Source of the DNA: Prevotella fusca JCM 17724
GTDB lineage: Bacteria > Bacteroidota > Bacteroidia > Bacteroidales > Bacteroidaceae
Direction of reading: 5' to 3'
Assembly: GCF_001262015.1 (NCBI RefSeq)
Contig: NZ_CP012074.1
Span: forward strand, 516,501 to 580,500
Length of the DNA stretch: 64,000 bases
Shown here: one piece after another, positions 8,475-16,920 of the stretch
How positions within the stretch are numbered: position 1 is the stretch's first letter
Layout of the letters: each line of letters opens with the position of its first letter
Notes under the pieces: generated by a model
What the model saw: the letters and a program-made list of their open reading frames with translations, nothing else
Databases searched by the model: none
Told to the model about the DNA's origin: nothing
Position numbers and translations under genes: made by a program

Positions 8475-8906
8475 ATGAACAAAGTAAAGACGATTTTCCG
8501 CCTCCTTTTAGGGGCATTTATGACCTATGCCGGTGTGTCACATCTGACGTTCAACCGCTTGGAGTTTGTGGCGCAGGTGCCCATGTGGCTTCGTTTCTCA
8601 GACAGATTTACCGACTTTGTGGTTCTCTCTTCCGGCGTGGTGGAGATTGCATTGGGGCTGAGTATGCTCTTCTTATACAAGCATAAGGCGGTTGTGGGAG
8701 CGTTGCTCGCTCTTTTCTTCGTGCTTATCTTCCCTGGAAACCTCAATCAGTATTTCTATCATATTGATTCTTTCGGACTGAATACTGACAGTGCACGCCT
8801 TATCCGACTCTTCTTCCAGCCTGTACTGATTGCGTGGGCATTGTGGTCTACAGGTGGATGGCAGGTTTGCAAGGAATGGATTTCAAAGTTAAGAAGTAAG
8901 TCATAG
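8475..8906 (+). CDS. DoxX-like integral membrane protein
   Basis: 143 residues from the ATG at 8475 (MNKVKTIFRLLLGAFMTYAG). An upstream in-frame ATG at 8445 would add ten basic residues that do not belong to the family. Four hydrophobic segments, the AG(V)SHLTFNR motif after the first, and the FPGNLNQYF motif near the third resemble the DoxX/DUF417-like family of small inner-membrane proteins. Their biochemical role is uncertain; some relatives are linked to redox functions. It is followed 145 bp later by glutathione peroxidase on the same strand, which may be coincidence. It has its own strong promoter and a structured leader. Confidence 0.8.
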   Translation: MNKVKTIFRLLLGAFMTYAGVSHLTFNRLEFVAQVPMWLRFSDRFTDFVVLSSGVVEIALGLSMLFLYKHKAVVGALLALFFVLIFPGNLNQYFYHIDSFGLNTDSARLIRLFFQPVLIAWALWSTGGWQVCKEWISKLRSKS

Positions 8907-9050
8907 GGATTAGGAATAGACTTTGGAGGGGTTGAAACGTTTTCAGTTGATACTTTTCAAGTCTATGGCAGATGATGTTTCAAAATTTGATATATAGCTT
9001 TTACGGCATATAAAAAATATAGTATTGTAGAATTTAAATAGTAAAGAATT

Positions 9051-9599
9051 ATGGCAACAGTTTATGATTTTAATCTGAAAGACAAGAAAGGTAATGAGGT
9101 AAGCCTCGAGACATACAAGGGTAAGGTGCTCCTTATCGTCAATACAGCAACAGGTTGTGGCTTCACTCCACAGTATGAGGAGTTGGAGGAAATGTACCGC
9201 AGTCTGAAGGAGAAGGGTCTTGAGATTCTTGATGTTCCATGTGACCAGTTCGGTCATCAGGCACCAGGTACAGACGAGGAGATTCATGAGTTCTGTACAG
9301 CAAAGTTCGGTACTGACTTCCCACAGTTCAAGAAGAGCGAGGTAAACGGTGCTAACGAGCTTCCTCTCTACACATGGTTGAAGAGCGAGAAGGGCTATGC
9401 TGGCGGTGCTTATGAGGAGAAGTTGGCTGCTATCATGGAGGACCTTTACAACAAGGCAAACACAGAGCCACGCAAGCAGAACGACATCCAGTGGAACTTC
9501 ACTAAGTTCCTCGTTAACCGCAATGGTGAGGTTGTTGCACGCTTCGAGCCAACAGTTGACCTCAAGGAGGTTCAGAAGGCTGTTGAGGCTGCGCTCTAA
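9051..9599 (+). CDS. Glutathione peroxidase family thiol peroxidase
   Basis: 182 residues, full length. The peroxidatic residue is Cys36 in NTATGCGFT, a cysteine rather than selenocysteine. The second motif PCDQFGHQ (usually PCNQFG) and the WNFTKFL motif near residue 145 complete the active site. Bacterial Cys-type members usually take electrons from thioredoxin rather than glutathione and detoxify hydroperoxides in the cytosol. No signal peptide is present. Codon use looks like a highly expressed gene (many GAG, AAG, CGC). It would help an anaerobe survive oxygen exposure. No promoter with both elements was identified upstream. Confidence 0.93.
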   Translation: MATVYDFNLKDKKGNEVSLETYKGKVLLIVNTATGCGFTPQYEELEEMYRSLKEKGLEILDVPCDQFGHQAPGTDEEIHEFCTAKFGTDFPQFKKSEVNGANELPLYTWLKSEKGYAGGAYEEKLAAIMEDLYNKANTEPRKQNDIQWNFTKFLVNRNGEVVARFEPTVDLKEVQKAVEAAL

Positions 9600-9954
9600 T
9601 AAGTACTGACATACCTCTCCTGTTGGGGAAAACCGCATAGTTTGCTGATTGGCAGAAGGCATGGTATTCCGTCTGAAAGGCTGTGTGGATATGGGAAAAT
9701 GGCAATGGAAACTTGATGAATAAGTTTCTGTTGCCTTTTTTCTATTCTCACCTGAGTGTACGGAACACCTCGGTATAGCTGTAGTCTGCTAATGAGCCAC
9801 GCTGTCCGAATGATTGGTTGATAATAGGACATACGACCAACATGTGCCTTTCCAATTTAGGAAATATTCCTTCAATAATGGTGAATTTATCGGATATTAT
9901 TTGTACATTTGCCATTGTCCGTTGTTTATATTAATATCTAAGTTAAAGGTCTAT
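9600..9954. other. Intergenic region without a supported gene
   Basis: 355 bp between the peroxidase and the AT-rich insert. Apart from the -7-like box near its right end, I see no repeat, RNA or convincing ORF. The longest frames lack codon bias or a start context. The base composition falls sharply after about 9840, which may mark the left boundary of the insert. Confidence 0.5.
9904..9911 (+). promoter_or_regulatory. -7 box for the glycosylase-like gene
   Basis: TACATTTG matches TAnnTTTG. Transcription would begin near 9918, which excludes the upstream ATG at 9814 and supports translation from 9955. No good -33 TTTG is visible. Confidence 0.5.
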
Positions 9955-11139
9955 ATGACAAAAGAAGACTTATTACTATGGGGAGAAAAGACGGTTCAGC
10001 TATATAATAAGATAGCAGACGACCGTGGTAGGGAAAATACTCCTGCATTCTATACTCAATCTGATTTAAACAAAATGATAGGAGTAGATTCTGTTGATAT
10101 TTTAATAGCGGGTATTAACCCAGGGTCTGGTGGTACTTACCAGCAAATGATTGAGAATCCAAATTGGGGAATAAGCTCAGCTACGGGGATGACAGCAGAA
10201 CAACTAATATCAGGGAACTTCGGTAGAGACCCTCTGCATGAGAACTGTACAAGCTGGAGTCGTCATCGCACTTGGCCTTATTTTATGAGATTAAAGAGCT
10301 ACTTTAAGGATATAGAGGGACCTAATATTCTTGATGATGAAAGTAGATTTGTCTTGACAAATGCTACTTTCTTCAACACTGTTAAAGAGAAAGAATTGGA
10401 CCAATCACTGTTAAAGGCAACGTTCCCACAGACAATAGATTTAGTCAGAAGAGTTAAGCCCAAGATGATAGTCTGGTTAAGTGGAAGAAAGGTATTTAAC
10501 AGATTGGTCTCTATCTCAATAGATGGCTTTTCTTTTGTGTGCGTTAAAAAACATAACCCGATAATGGCGCATATATATATGGGCACATTTAATGGAATAC
10601 CATGCTTTGGTGTTCCCCATCCTTCTGCACCCCTAACAACAGAAGAAAGAACTCTAATCGCTAAATTCTTTTCTTATGTTTATAATTATAAAAGTATTGA
10701 AGAGATTGATCTTAATGGTTTGGAGTCTTTCTGTATAAATGAAATCCAAGCATATCATAAACGTTTAAATGGGAAGAAAGCTGTTTCTGTAAAAAGCAAT
10801 ATTCATATAAAAAATATAGAACAATCTATCCTCGAAAAGAAAAAAAGCTATATTTACAATAATGGAAATAGGATACGCAAAGATGAAAATGCCCAATATG
10901 GAATTACAATCGCTAATGGTTGTATTTTTGTTCGTCAAGCTTATGAAGATAAGCATAAGGAACCTCAAATAAATCCTAATGATGGCGTTGTCATAGAGAA
11001 ACTAAAAGGAAAAGGGTATAAAAGCAGGGATAAATGGCTTGGTTTTCGGAAACTTACGGACTTTGGTAGCACTGAGGAGGAAATAGAACAGAATGTTATA
11101 AAAGAGATTGATGACCTATTTGAGCTATTGGATGTTTAA
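9955..11139 (+). CDS. Uracil-DNA-glycosylase-superfamily protein with a C-terminal extension
   Basis: 394 residues from ATG 9955 (MTKEDLLLWG). The N-terminal ~240 residues show the two signature loops of the uracil-DNA glycosylase superfamily. Motif A is GINPG (residues 53-57), as in the MUG/TDG branch; motif B is HPS (222-224, in GVPHPSAPL). The Asn of GINPG is the catalytic position in MUG. An additional ~150 residues (about 245-394) form a Lys-rich linker and then a mixed domain (YGITIANGCIFV, KWLGFRKLTDFG) that I do not recognise. Most glycosylases of this superfamily lack such a tail. The gene is much more AT-rich than its neighbours (14 G/C in 10681-10740, for example), suggesting acquisition. 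It lies 14 bp before a partner gene. Base-excision activity is likely; repair versus anti-phage use is open. Confidence 0.7.
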   Translation: MTKEDLLLWGEKTVQLYNKIADDRGRENTPAFYTQSDLNKMIGVDSVDILIAGINPGSGGTYQQMIENPNWGISSATGMTAEQLISGNFGRDPLHENCTSWSRHRTWPYFMRLKSYFKDIEGPNILDDESRFVLTNATFFNTVKEKELDQSLLKATFPQTIDLVRRVKPKMIVWLSGRKVFNRLVSISIDGFSFVCVKKHNPIMAHIYMGTFNGIPCFGVPHPSAPLTTEERTLIAKFFSYVYNYKSIEEIDLNGLESFCINEIQAYHKRLNGKKAVSVKSNIHIKNIEQSILEKKKSYIYNNGNRIRKDENAQYGITIANGCIFVRQAYEDKHKEPQINPNDGVVIEKLKGKGYKSRDKWLGFRKLTDFGSTEEEIEQNVIKEIDDLFELLDV

Positions 11140-11153
11140 TTTATACTATTGTT

Positions 11154-11807
11154 ATGGAAGAAGTTTTCTTGTTGTCTGTAAGACTAATATCTACCGATAA
11201 GGAAAGTGAACAAATTGTAGAGAGACTTAAACTTGATGGAATATCTTGTTCGGAGGATGCCGACACTGTTCTTTTGAGTATAGTCTTAGTGTCTTCAGAG
11301 GATAGCTTGAAGTATCTTGATGTGTCTTCATTGGTTCAAGATCATAGACAGAAATTGGTTCTTCTCCAGACTTCTGGAGTGTTCGATGTTGGTGAACAGC
11401 ATTTTTTCAATGCAATACTCTCGTTTCATCAGAATGATGATGCTTACAGTCAAATAAAGTCTTTCTTATATTGTTCTTATAATTTTATTGAGTTTCATTC
11501 GTTAATATCTGTTGATTTCTGTGATTTTTATTCCATTATAAATGGACGAAATATAATCTCTATGCAGCGATATGTTTATGCAACAGACGTAGAAGAGGCT
11601 TTGTCTCAATTGAAGTACGATAGTACCAACAAGCAGGATAAGTATATTTATGCTATCAGGGGAGCACAAAGTATAGAAGAGGAAGGAAGACTGTTGAAAG
11701 CATTTGCCAAGCATATATCAGCAAAACTATGTAGTGATGATTTCAGATTTAACATTGTATCTGGAGGAACAAGACAAGTCGTGTTACTGACAGCAACTCC
11801 TTATTGA
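11154..11807 (+). CDS. Protein resembling an FtsZ/tubulin C-terminal domain, no GTPase motif
   Basis: 217 residues, soluble, AT-rich like its partner 14 bp upstream. From about residue 105 onward it follows the FtsZ pattern after the core helix: a helix, then HSLISVDFCDFYSII (compare GLINLDFADV in FtsZ), then a regular helix, a YIYAIRGAQSIEEEG strand-helix unit, and a final FRFNIVSGGTRQVVLLTAT strand (compare RVTVVATG). The FtsZ GTP-binding loop (GGGGTGTG) is absent, and the first ~100 residues are too short for a full Rossmann GTPase domain. This is a distant resemblance judged by eye. A role as a non-hydrolysing partner or sensor for the glycosylase-like protein is inference from the tight operon only. 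Confidence 0.55.
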   Translation: MEEVFLLSVRLISTDKESEQIVERLKLDGISCSEDADTVLLSIVLVSSEDSLKYLDVSSLVQDHRQKLVLLQTSGVFDVGEQHFFNAILSFHQNDDAYSQIKSFLYCSYNFIEFHSLISVDFCDFYSIINGRNIISMQRYVYATDVEEALSQLKYDSTNKQDKYIYAIRGAQSIEEEGRLLKAFAKHISAKLCSDDFRFNIVSGGTRQVVLLTATPY

Positions 11808-12145
11808 TTAATAATAAATGGTGTCCAGTAAAACAAATGGAAAGTTTTACATGTCCTTGTTTGTTGATAATACAGGCACATTTAGCCAGTGAGGGTTTAC
11901 TTTTTGTTTTAAACAGTAATCGTTACTGAAAATCATTATTAGAGTGACTTTTAGCTGATAGTTCAGAGAGTAATACTACAGCTGATACCTTTATAGGTCT
12001 TCTTTGTTGTAACAAATTGGAGCAGAAAAGTTCTGTTAGATATTGCATAATACAAAGTAAACCCTTTTCTTTTTGATTTATGTTCGTCATTCCTTTGCAG
12101 ACTGAAATAAAAGCATTAATTTTGTAGGCATAAAAAGAAAAGCAA
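11808..12145. other. Intergenic region with a promoter at its right end
   Basis: 338 bp following the AT-rich pair. Apart from the promoter at 12094-12124, I found no gene. A GGTGTCC-GTAAAAC-like string near 11820 faintly resembles the end of the dispersed element, but no second end or core is present. Confidence 0.4.
12094..12124 (+). promoter_or_regulatory. Promoter for the nucleotidyltransferase-guaA operon
   Basis: TTTG at 12094-12097, 19 bp, TAATTTTG at 12117-12124. The start codon is at 12146, so the leader is about 15 bases. Confidence 0.7.
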
Positions 12146-12952
12146 ATGCAGGCAATGATTTTTGCAGCCGGACTCGGTACACGTTTGAAACCACTTACTG
12201 ACACAATGCCAAAAGCATTGGTAAGGGTGGGAGGTGCGCCACTACTTGAGCATGTTGTCAGAAGGTTGATAGATGCTGGATGCAGTCGTATGGTTGTCAA
12301 TGTGCATCATTTTGCTGACCAGATAACAGACTATTTGGATGCGCACAACTATGGAGTGGATATCCATGTGTCTGATGAAACAGAGCAGCTCCTTGATACT
12401 GGTGGTGGTATCAAGCGAGCTGCTTCGCTTTTTGATCAGCATCAGCCAGTGCTGATTCATAATGTTGACATATTAAGTAATGTGGATTTGGCTGCCTTCT
12501 ATCGTCATTCTCAGGAGGCAAAGGCTGATGCTATGCTGCTGGTAAGCCGTCGGATTACCCAGCGCTACTTAGTGTTTGACAGCAATATGCGCTTAGTAGG
12601 TTGGACGAATGTGGATACAGGTGAGGTGAAGTCGCCTCATGCCGAGATACGTCAGCTGCATTTTGTTTCGCCAACAGAGGAAGATAGTTCTTATTATCAG
12701 AACAACTGCTACCTCTGTGCCTTCTCAGGTATTCACGTACTGGCATCCTCTGCGGTGCAGGCTGTTGAAGCTGTTGATGCGGAGAAGTTCCCGATTATGG
12801 ACTTCTATCTCAACAATTGCGACAGACTTGATATCCGTGGAGAACTGAAAACCGACCTTCATCTGCTTGATGTAGGCAAACTTGACAGCTTGCAAGCTGC
12901 TGAAGACTTTATAGCAAATTCAGAGTATCGAAACTCCAAGACGGAGAACTGA
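12146..12952 (+). CDS. Sugar-1-phosphate nucleotidyltransferase, MurU-like
   Basis: 268 residues. The N-terminal signature MIFAAGLGTRLKPLTD...MPKALVRVGG is the nucleotide-binding loop of the NTP_transferase family. NVDIL at about residue 110 gives the metal-binding Asp. The closest function I can suggest is MurU, which activates N-acetylmuramate-1-phosphate with UTP in cell-wall recycling. Mannose-1-phosphate guanylyltransferase is the main alternative. In MurU systems the AmgK kinase gene is often adjacent, but here the upstream neighbour is the AT-rich insert, and no kinase is visible. It is followed 24 bp later by guaA, so the two are likely co-transcribed. Cytosolic. Confidence 0.8.
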   Translation: MQAMIFAAGLGTRLKPLTDTMPKALVRVGGAPLLEHVVRRLIDAGCSRMVVNVHHFADQITDYLDAHNYGVDIHVSDETEQLLDTGGGIKRAASLFDQHQPVLIHNVDILSNVDLAAFYRHSQEAKADAMLLVSRRITQRYLVFDSNMRLVGWTNVDTGEVKSPHAEIRQLHFVSPTEEDSSYYQNNCYLCAFSGIHVLASSAVQAVEAVDAEKFPIMDFYLNNCDRLDIRGELKTDLHLLDVGKLDSLQAAEDFIANSEYRNSKTEN

Positions 12953-12976
12953 TATTCTTTAAATACATTCATTTAC

Positions 12977-14521
12977 ATGCAACAGAAGATTATCATTTTG
13001 GATTTCGGCTCACAGACAACACAGCTTATCGGCCGTCGTGTGCGTGAGTTGGATACCTTCTGCGAGATCCTCCCTTACAACAAGTTCCCGAAGGATGACC
13101 CGTCGGTGATTGGTGTAATCCTTTCTGGTTCACCTTATTCCGTACATGACCCGGAGGCTTTCAAGGTAGACCTCAGTCAGTTCGTCGGTAAGATTCCGGT
13201 TCTCGGTATCTGTTATGGTGCTCAGTACCTTTCCTATTCAAATGGGGGTAAGGTGGAGCAGACGGGTACACGTGAGTATGGTCGTGCCAATCTGGAGACT
13301 ATCAACCTTGAGAACCGTCTCTTTGCAGGCTTTGAGAAAGGCTCGCAGGTGTGGATGAGTCACAGTGATACGATTACAGCAATCCCAGAGGATTATGAGA
13401 TTATTGCCTCTACCGGTGACGTTAAGTATGCTGCCTTTGCGTCAAAGACACAGCCTGTTTGGGCTGTCCAGTTCCATCCGGAGGTTTACCACTCATTGCA
13501 AGGCAAGCAGCTGCTGGAGAACTTTGTCGTGAATATCTGCGGTAGCAAGCAGGAGTGGAGTGCAGCTTCATTCGTTGAGAGTGCTGTTCAGGAAATTCGC
13601 GAGCAGGTGGGTAGCGACCGTGTTATCCTTGGTCTTTCCGGCGGTGTTGACTCTTCTGTATGTGCAGTATTGCTTAACAAGGCAATCGGCAAGAACCTTA
13701 CTTGTATCTTCGTAGACCACGGTATGCTTCGCAAGAACGAGTTTACGAAGGTGTTGGAGGCTTATAAGGTACTTGGACTGAACGTAATCGGTGTTGATGC
13801 TTCAGACAAGTTCTTCAAGGATCTTGAAGGAGTAACCGACCCAGAGCAGAAGCGTAAGATTATCGGTCGCGACTTCGTTGAGGTGTTCAATGCTGAGGCA
13901 AAGAAGATTACGGATGCCAAGTGGCTTGCACAGGGTACGATTTACCCGGACCGTATTGAGAGTCTGAGCATTACAGGTATGGTTATCAAGAGTCACCATA
14001 ACGTGGGTGGTCTTCCAGAGGAGATGCATCTTCAGCTCTGTGAGCCACTTCGTTGGCTTTTCAAGGATGAGGTTCGCCGTGTAGGTTATGAGCTTGGAAT
14101 GCCTGAGCGGCTCATCAAGCGTCACCCGTTCCCAGGTCCTGGGCTTGCTGTCCGAATCTTGGGAGACGTCACCCGAGATAAGGTTCGTATCCTTCAGGAT
14201 GCTGATGATATTTACATCGAGAAGATGCACGGTTACACAATGCCTGACGGTACAAGCCTTTACGACCATGTCTGGCAGGCTGGTACGGTACTGCTCTCTT
14301 CCATCCGTTCGGTAGGAGTGATGGGTGATGAGCGCACCTATGAGCACCCGGTTGCACTTCGTGCCGTTACATCAATGGATGCTATGACAGCCGACTGGGC
14401 ACACCTCCCTTACGATTTCATGGCAGATGTTTCCAATGAAATCATCCGTAAGGTGAAGGGAGTCAACCGTGTATGTTACGATATCTCTTCAAAACCACCT
14501 TCAACAATCGAGTGGGAGTAA
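12977..14521 (+). CDS. guaA: GMP synthase (glutamine-hydrolysing)
   Basis: 514 residues, normal length. Converts XMP to GMP using ATP and glutamine. The N-terminal class I amidotransferase domain has the catalytic Cys in [10 protein letters not shown] and the His-Glu pair in QFHPEVYHS. The ATP-pyrophosphatase domain has the P-loop GLSGGVDSS near residue 217. The C-terminal dimerisation domain ends in the expected KPPSTIEWE. It forms an apparent operon with the nucleotidyltransferase upstream and is closed by a strong terminator at 14547-14577. Confidence 0.98.
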   Translation: MQQKIIILDFGSQTTQLIGRRVRELDTFCEILPYNKFPKDDPSVIGVILSGSPYSVHDPEAFKVDLSQFVGKIPVLGICYGAQYLSYSNGGKVEQTGTREYGRANLETINLENRLFAGFEKGSQVWMSHSDTITAIPEDYEIIASTGDVKYAAFASKTQPVWAVQFHPEVYHSLQGKQLLENFVVNICGSKQEWSAASFVESAVQEIREQVGSDRVILGLSGGVDSSVCAVLLNKAIGKNLTCIFVDHGMLRKNEFTKVLEAYKVLGLNVIGVDASDKFFKDLEGVTDPEQKRKIIGRDFVEVFNAEAKKITDAKWLAQGTIYPDRIESLSITGMVIKSHHNVGGLPEEMHLQLCEPLRWLFKDEVRRVGYELGMPERLIKRHPFPGPGLAVRILGDVTRDKVRILQDADDIYIEKMHGYTMPDGTSLYDHVWQAGTVLLSSIRSVGVMGDERTYEHPVALRAVTSMDAMTADWAHLPYDFMADVSNEIIRKVKGVNRVCYDISSKPPSTIEWE

Positions 14522-14546
14522 GATAGAAAACAGACAAAATAGAAGG

Positions 14547-14577
14547 ACAGGGGCGCAAAAGTGCGTCCCTGTTTTTC
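14547..14577 (+). terminator. Terminator of guaA
   Basis: Arms ACAGGGGCGC and GTGCGTCCCTGT pair with one bulge around an AAAA loop, followed by a run of T. Typical rho-independent form. Confidence 0.85.
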
Positions 14578-14723
14578 TTTATGTAATATTATATAGGAGT
14601 AAGAGAGGACAGGCTGTTGGCTTGTATGTTAGCTGCAAAATGCTGTTTGTAGTGTTGATAATCAGCGCATAAATCCTCGTATGAGTTGACAGGTTCTGTC
14701 TTGATTTCTTGTCTGCTGCGAAT

Positions 14724-14803
14724 TATTTTCGTGAAAAGAAATATTTTTCTTCATGAAAGTAAATATTTCTTTTCATGAAAATAATTCTTTCTTTTCATGA
14801 AAA
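14724..14803. repeat. 22-bp-phased TTTTCATGAAAA array, copy A
   Basis: Four palindromes of the form TTTTC(A/G)TGAAAA are centred at 14731.5, 14753.5, 14775.5 and 14797.5, exactly 22 bp apart, with AT-rich spacers containing AATATTT. The same array occurs at 34604-34683 and 43085-43164. It lies in the gap between guaA and mscL. Apart from this array and the two terminators, the gap 14522-15027 shows no gene. Confidence 0.85.
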
Positions 14804-14964
14804 TGATTCGCCAGCATTACCTTGTTTGCTGTAGGAATGATAATGTCAGTGAATAGGAGAAGGTGAGTCCTGTCGCTTCTATAGGCTGATATAGGGAAGA
14901 CATCTGATGTTATTTCATGGTTGTCAGATGATGAACAATGATACAGGCTATAGTGGCTGGTAAT

Positions 14965-15000
14965 AAAAAAGTCCGAAGGCTCATTACGAATCTTCGGACT
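14965..15000 (-). terminator. Terminator of mscL
   Basis: AGTCCGAAG and CTTCGGACT arms (9 bp) around a 13-base loop; on the minus strand followed by a run of T. Confidence 0.8.
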
Positions 15001-15027
15001 TGTTGTGTTTGTTTTTCAGAGAGTTGC

Positions 15028-15453
15028 TTACTTGTTTTTCAGCAAGTCGCGAATCTCAGAGAGCAGTTTCTCCTCGTTAGTAGGCTCTGGTTCTGGTGCT
15101 GGAGCAGCTGGCTCCTCTTCTTTCTTTTTAGAGAGCTTGTTGATGCCCTTTACCATTAAGAACACACAGAATGCGATGATGAGGAAGTCAAGCAATGTCT
15201 GCAGGAAGTTACCATAGTTGATGGTTGCCGGTTCTGCAGCAGCCATACCAGCAATATCCACTGAAGGCAGTGTCCATTTCAAGTCAGTGAACTTAACGCC
15301 ACCGATAAGCCATCCGATAGGAGGCATGATGATGTCGTCAACGATAGATGAAACGATCTTGCCGAATGCACCACCGATGATTACACCGACAGCCATGTCA
15401 ATGGCATTACCCTTTACTGCAAATTCCTTGAATTCTTGAATAAGTTTGCTCAT
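15028..15453 (-). CDS. mscL: Large-conductance mechanosensitive channel
   Basis: 141 residues. MscL opens when membrane tension rises after osmotic downshock and releases small solutes. The N-terminal amphipathic helix and first transmembrane segment ([26 protein letters not shown]) match the pore-lining helix. The DDIIMPPIG segment follows, then a periplasmic loop, a second membrane segment around residues 88-110 ([18 protein letters not shown]), and a Glu-rich cytoplasmic bundle at the C-terminus. Inner-membrane homopentamer. A monocistronic unit with its own terminator, divergent from gapA. Assignment firm. Confidence 0.96.
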   Translation of the reverse strand: MSKLIQEFKEFAVKGNAIDMAVGVIIGGAFGKIVSSIVDDIIMPPIGWLIGGVKFTDLKWTLPSVDIAGMAAAEPATINYGNFLQTLLDFLIIAFCVFLMVKGINKLSKKKEEEPAAPAPEPEPTNEEKLLSEIRDLLKNK

Positions 15454-15635
15454 AATTATTGTTGTTAATTTGTTTGTTTACCCTGTGCTTCTATATCCTA
15501 AATACCTTCCTTTTGTCATATAGACGTTGCAATCTTGGTTTATAGCGTTGCATCTAACTCGCCTATGTGCGTGACATGTGTCTTTTTTTATAATATTTAA
15601 TACGCAAAGCGTCTGCAAAAATAAAAAAAAAATTG

Positions 15636-15643
15636 TATCTTTG
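15636..15643 (+). promoter_or_regulatory. -7 box of gapA
   Basis: TATCTTTG matches the Bacteroidota -7 consensus and precedes gapA by about 80 bp. The -33 region is a poly-A tract rather than TTTG. An AGGAGG-like sequence at 15671 is too far from the start codon to act as a ribosome site. Confidence 0.6.
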
Positions 15644-15724
15644 CAATCGTAACAAAGAAAATGTTTCATTAGGAGGTAAAAAGAAAATCGTTTTTATAAA
15701 CTTTCATAAATAAATCAAAGTAAA

Positions 15725-16753
15725 ATGGTAAATGTAGCTATTAACGGCTTTGGCCGTATTGGTCGTCTCGCATTCCGTCAGATGTTCGAGGCTGAAGGTT
15801 ATGAGGTTGTTGCAATCAACGACTTGACAAGTCCTAAGATGCTCGCACATCTGTTGAAGTATGATACCGCTCAGGGTGGCTTCGCTGGCAAGTTCGGTGA
15901 GGGTAAGCACACTGTAGAGGCTACTGAGAATTCAATCATCGTTGATGGTAAGGAAATCAAGATCTCTGCTGAGATGGACGCTGCTAACTGCCCATGGGCT
16001 GCTAACAACGTAGACGTAGTTCTCGAGTGTACTGGTTTCTACACATCTAAGGAGAAGGCTTCAGCTCACCTCAAGGCAGGTGCTAAGAAGGTAGTTATCT
16101 CTGCTCCGGCAGGTAACGATCTTCCTACTGTTGTTTTCAATACAAACCACAAGACTCTGACTGCAGCTGACACTGTTATCTCTGCAGCTTCTTGTACGAC
16201 AAACTGCTTGGCTCCTATGGCAGCTGCTTTGAACGGTTACGCTCCAATCCAGTCAGGTATCATGTCAACAATCCACGCTTACACAGGCGACCAGATGATC
16301 CTCGACGGTCCACAGCGCAAGGGCGACCTCCGTCGTTCACGTGCAGGTGCTTGTAACATCGTTCCTAACTCAACTGGTGCTGCTAAGGCTATCGGTCTCG
16401 TTATCCCAGAGTTGAACGGTAAGTTGATTGGTTCTGCACAGCGCGTTCCAACTCCAACAGGTTCTACAACAATCCTCGTTGCTGTTGTTAAGGGCAAGGA
16501 TGTTACTGTTGAGGGTATCAATGCTGCAATGAAGGCAGCTACAACTGAGAGCTTCGGTTACACTGAGGATCAGATTGTTTCTTCTGACATCATCGGTATG
16601 CGCTTCGGTTCATTGTTCGATGCAACTCAGACAATGGTAAGCAAGATTGACGACGATACATATCAGGTACAGGTTGTTTCTTGGTATGACAATGAGAACT
16701 CTTACACTTCTCAGATGGTTCGTACAATCAAGTACTTCGCAGAGTTGAAGTAA
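15725..16753 (+). CDS. gap: Glyceraldehyde-3-phosphate dehydrogenase, type I
   Basis: 342 residues, full length. Glycolytic enzyme that oxidises glyceraldehyde-3-phosphate with NAD+ and phosphate. The N-terminal NAD fold begins [18 protein letters not shown]. The catalytic cysteine is Cys157 in SCTTNC; the substrate-loop region [13 protein letters not shown] and the C-terminal WYDNENSY motif are intact. Strong codon bias (CTC, AAG, GGT, CGT) marks it as highly expressed, as expected for a central glycolytic gene. The leader is about 75 bases long and AT-rich. It is followed by a strong terminator, so transcription is largely independent of miaA. Confidence 0.98.
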   Translation: MVNVAINGFGRIGRLAFRQMFEAEGYEVVAINDLTSPKMLAHLLKYDTAQGGFAGKFGEGKHTVEATENSIIVDGKEIKISAEMDAANCPWAANNVDVVLECTGFYTSKEKASAHLKAGAKKVVISAPAGNDLPTVVFNTNHKTLTAADTVISAASCTTNCLAPMAAALNGYAPIQSGIMSTIHAYTGDQMILDGPQRKGDLRRSRAGACNIVPNSTGAAKAIGLVIPELNGKLIGSAQRVPTPTGSTTILVAVVKGKDVTVEGINAAMKAATTESFGYTEDQIVSSDIIGMRFGSLFDATQTMVSKIDDDTYQVQVVSWYDNENSYTSQMVRTIKYFAELK

Positions 16754-16818
16754 TACCAACCGAAAGGTCATCTGCAATCCTCTCTTGCGTAGAGAGTCAT
16801 TGACGGATAAAATAATAG

Positions 16819-16849
16819 TCCCTGTCAGCTTGCTGGCAGGGATTTTTTT
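16819..16849 (+). terminator. Terminator of the GAPDH gene
   Basis: TCCCTGTCAGC and GCTGGCAGGGA arms with a very short loop and seven T residues. It directly abuts the promoter box of the next gene. Confidence 0.85.
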
Positions 16850-16851
16850 GT

Positions 16852-16859
16852 TATCTTTG
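16852..16859 (+). promoter_or_regulatory. -7 box of miaA
   Basis: TATCTTTG right after the terminator T-run, with CTTG 19 bp upstream as a weak -33 element. It ends four bases before the ATG at 16864, so that ATG would be at or upstream of the transcript start. Confidence 0.55.
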
Positions 16860-16920
16860 CGACATGAAGAACGAACATACAGGTGAGGGAACGGCTGCAG
16901 GCGCAGCTTTCGGTAAGCGT

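Noticed and set aside
9051..9599. Selenocysteine in the glutathione peroxidase
   Set aside because: The active-site codon is TGT (Cys36), not an in-frame TGA.
8943..9662. Long minus-strand frame (239 residues) across the glutathione peroxidase gene
   Set aside because: It is the complement of a strongly biased gene; the product is a Leu/Cys-rich shadow without domain features.
13802..14347. Minus-strand frame of 181 residues inside guaA
   Set aside because: Shadow of the conserved guaA coding strand.
14724..14803. Possible CRISPR array
   Set aside because: Units are adjacent palindromes at 22 bp with no unique spacers of normal length and no cas genes nearby.
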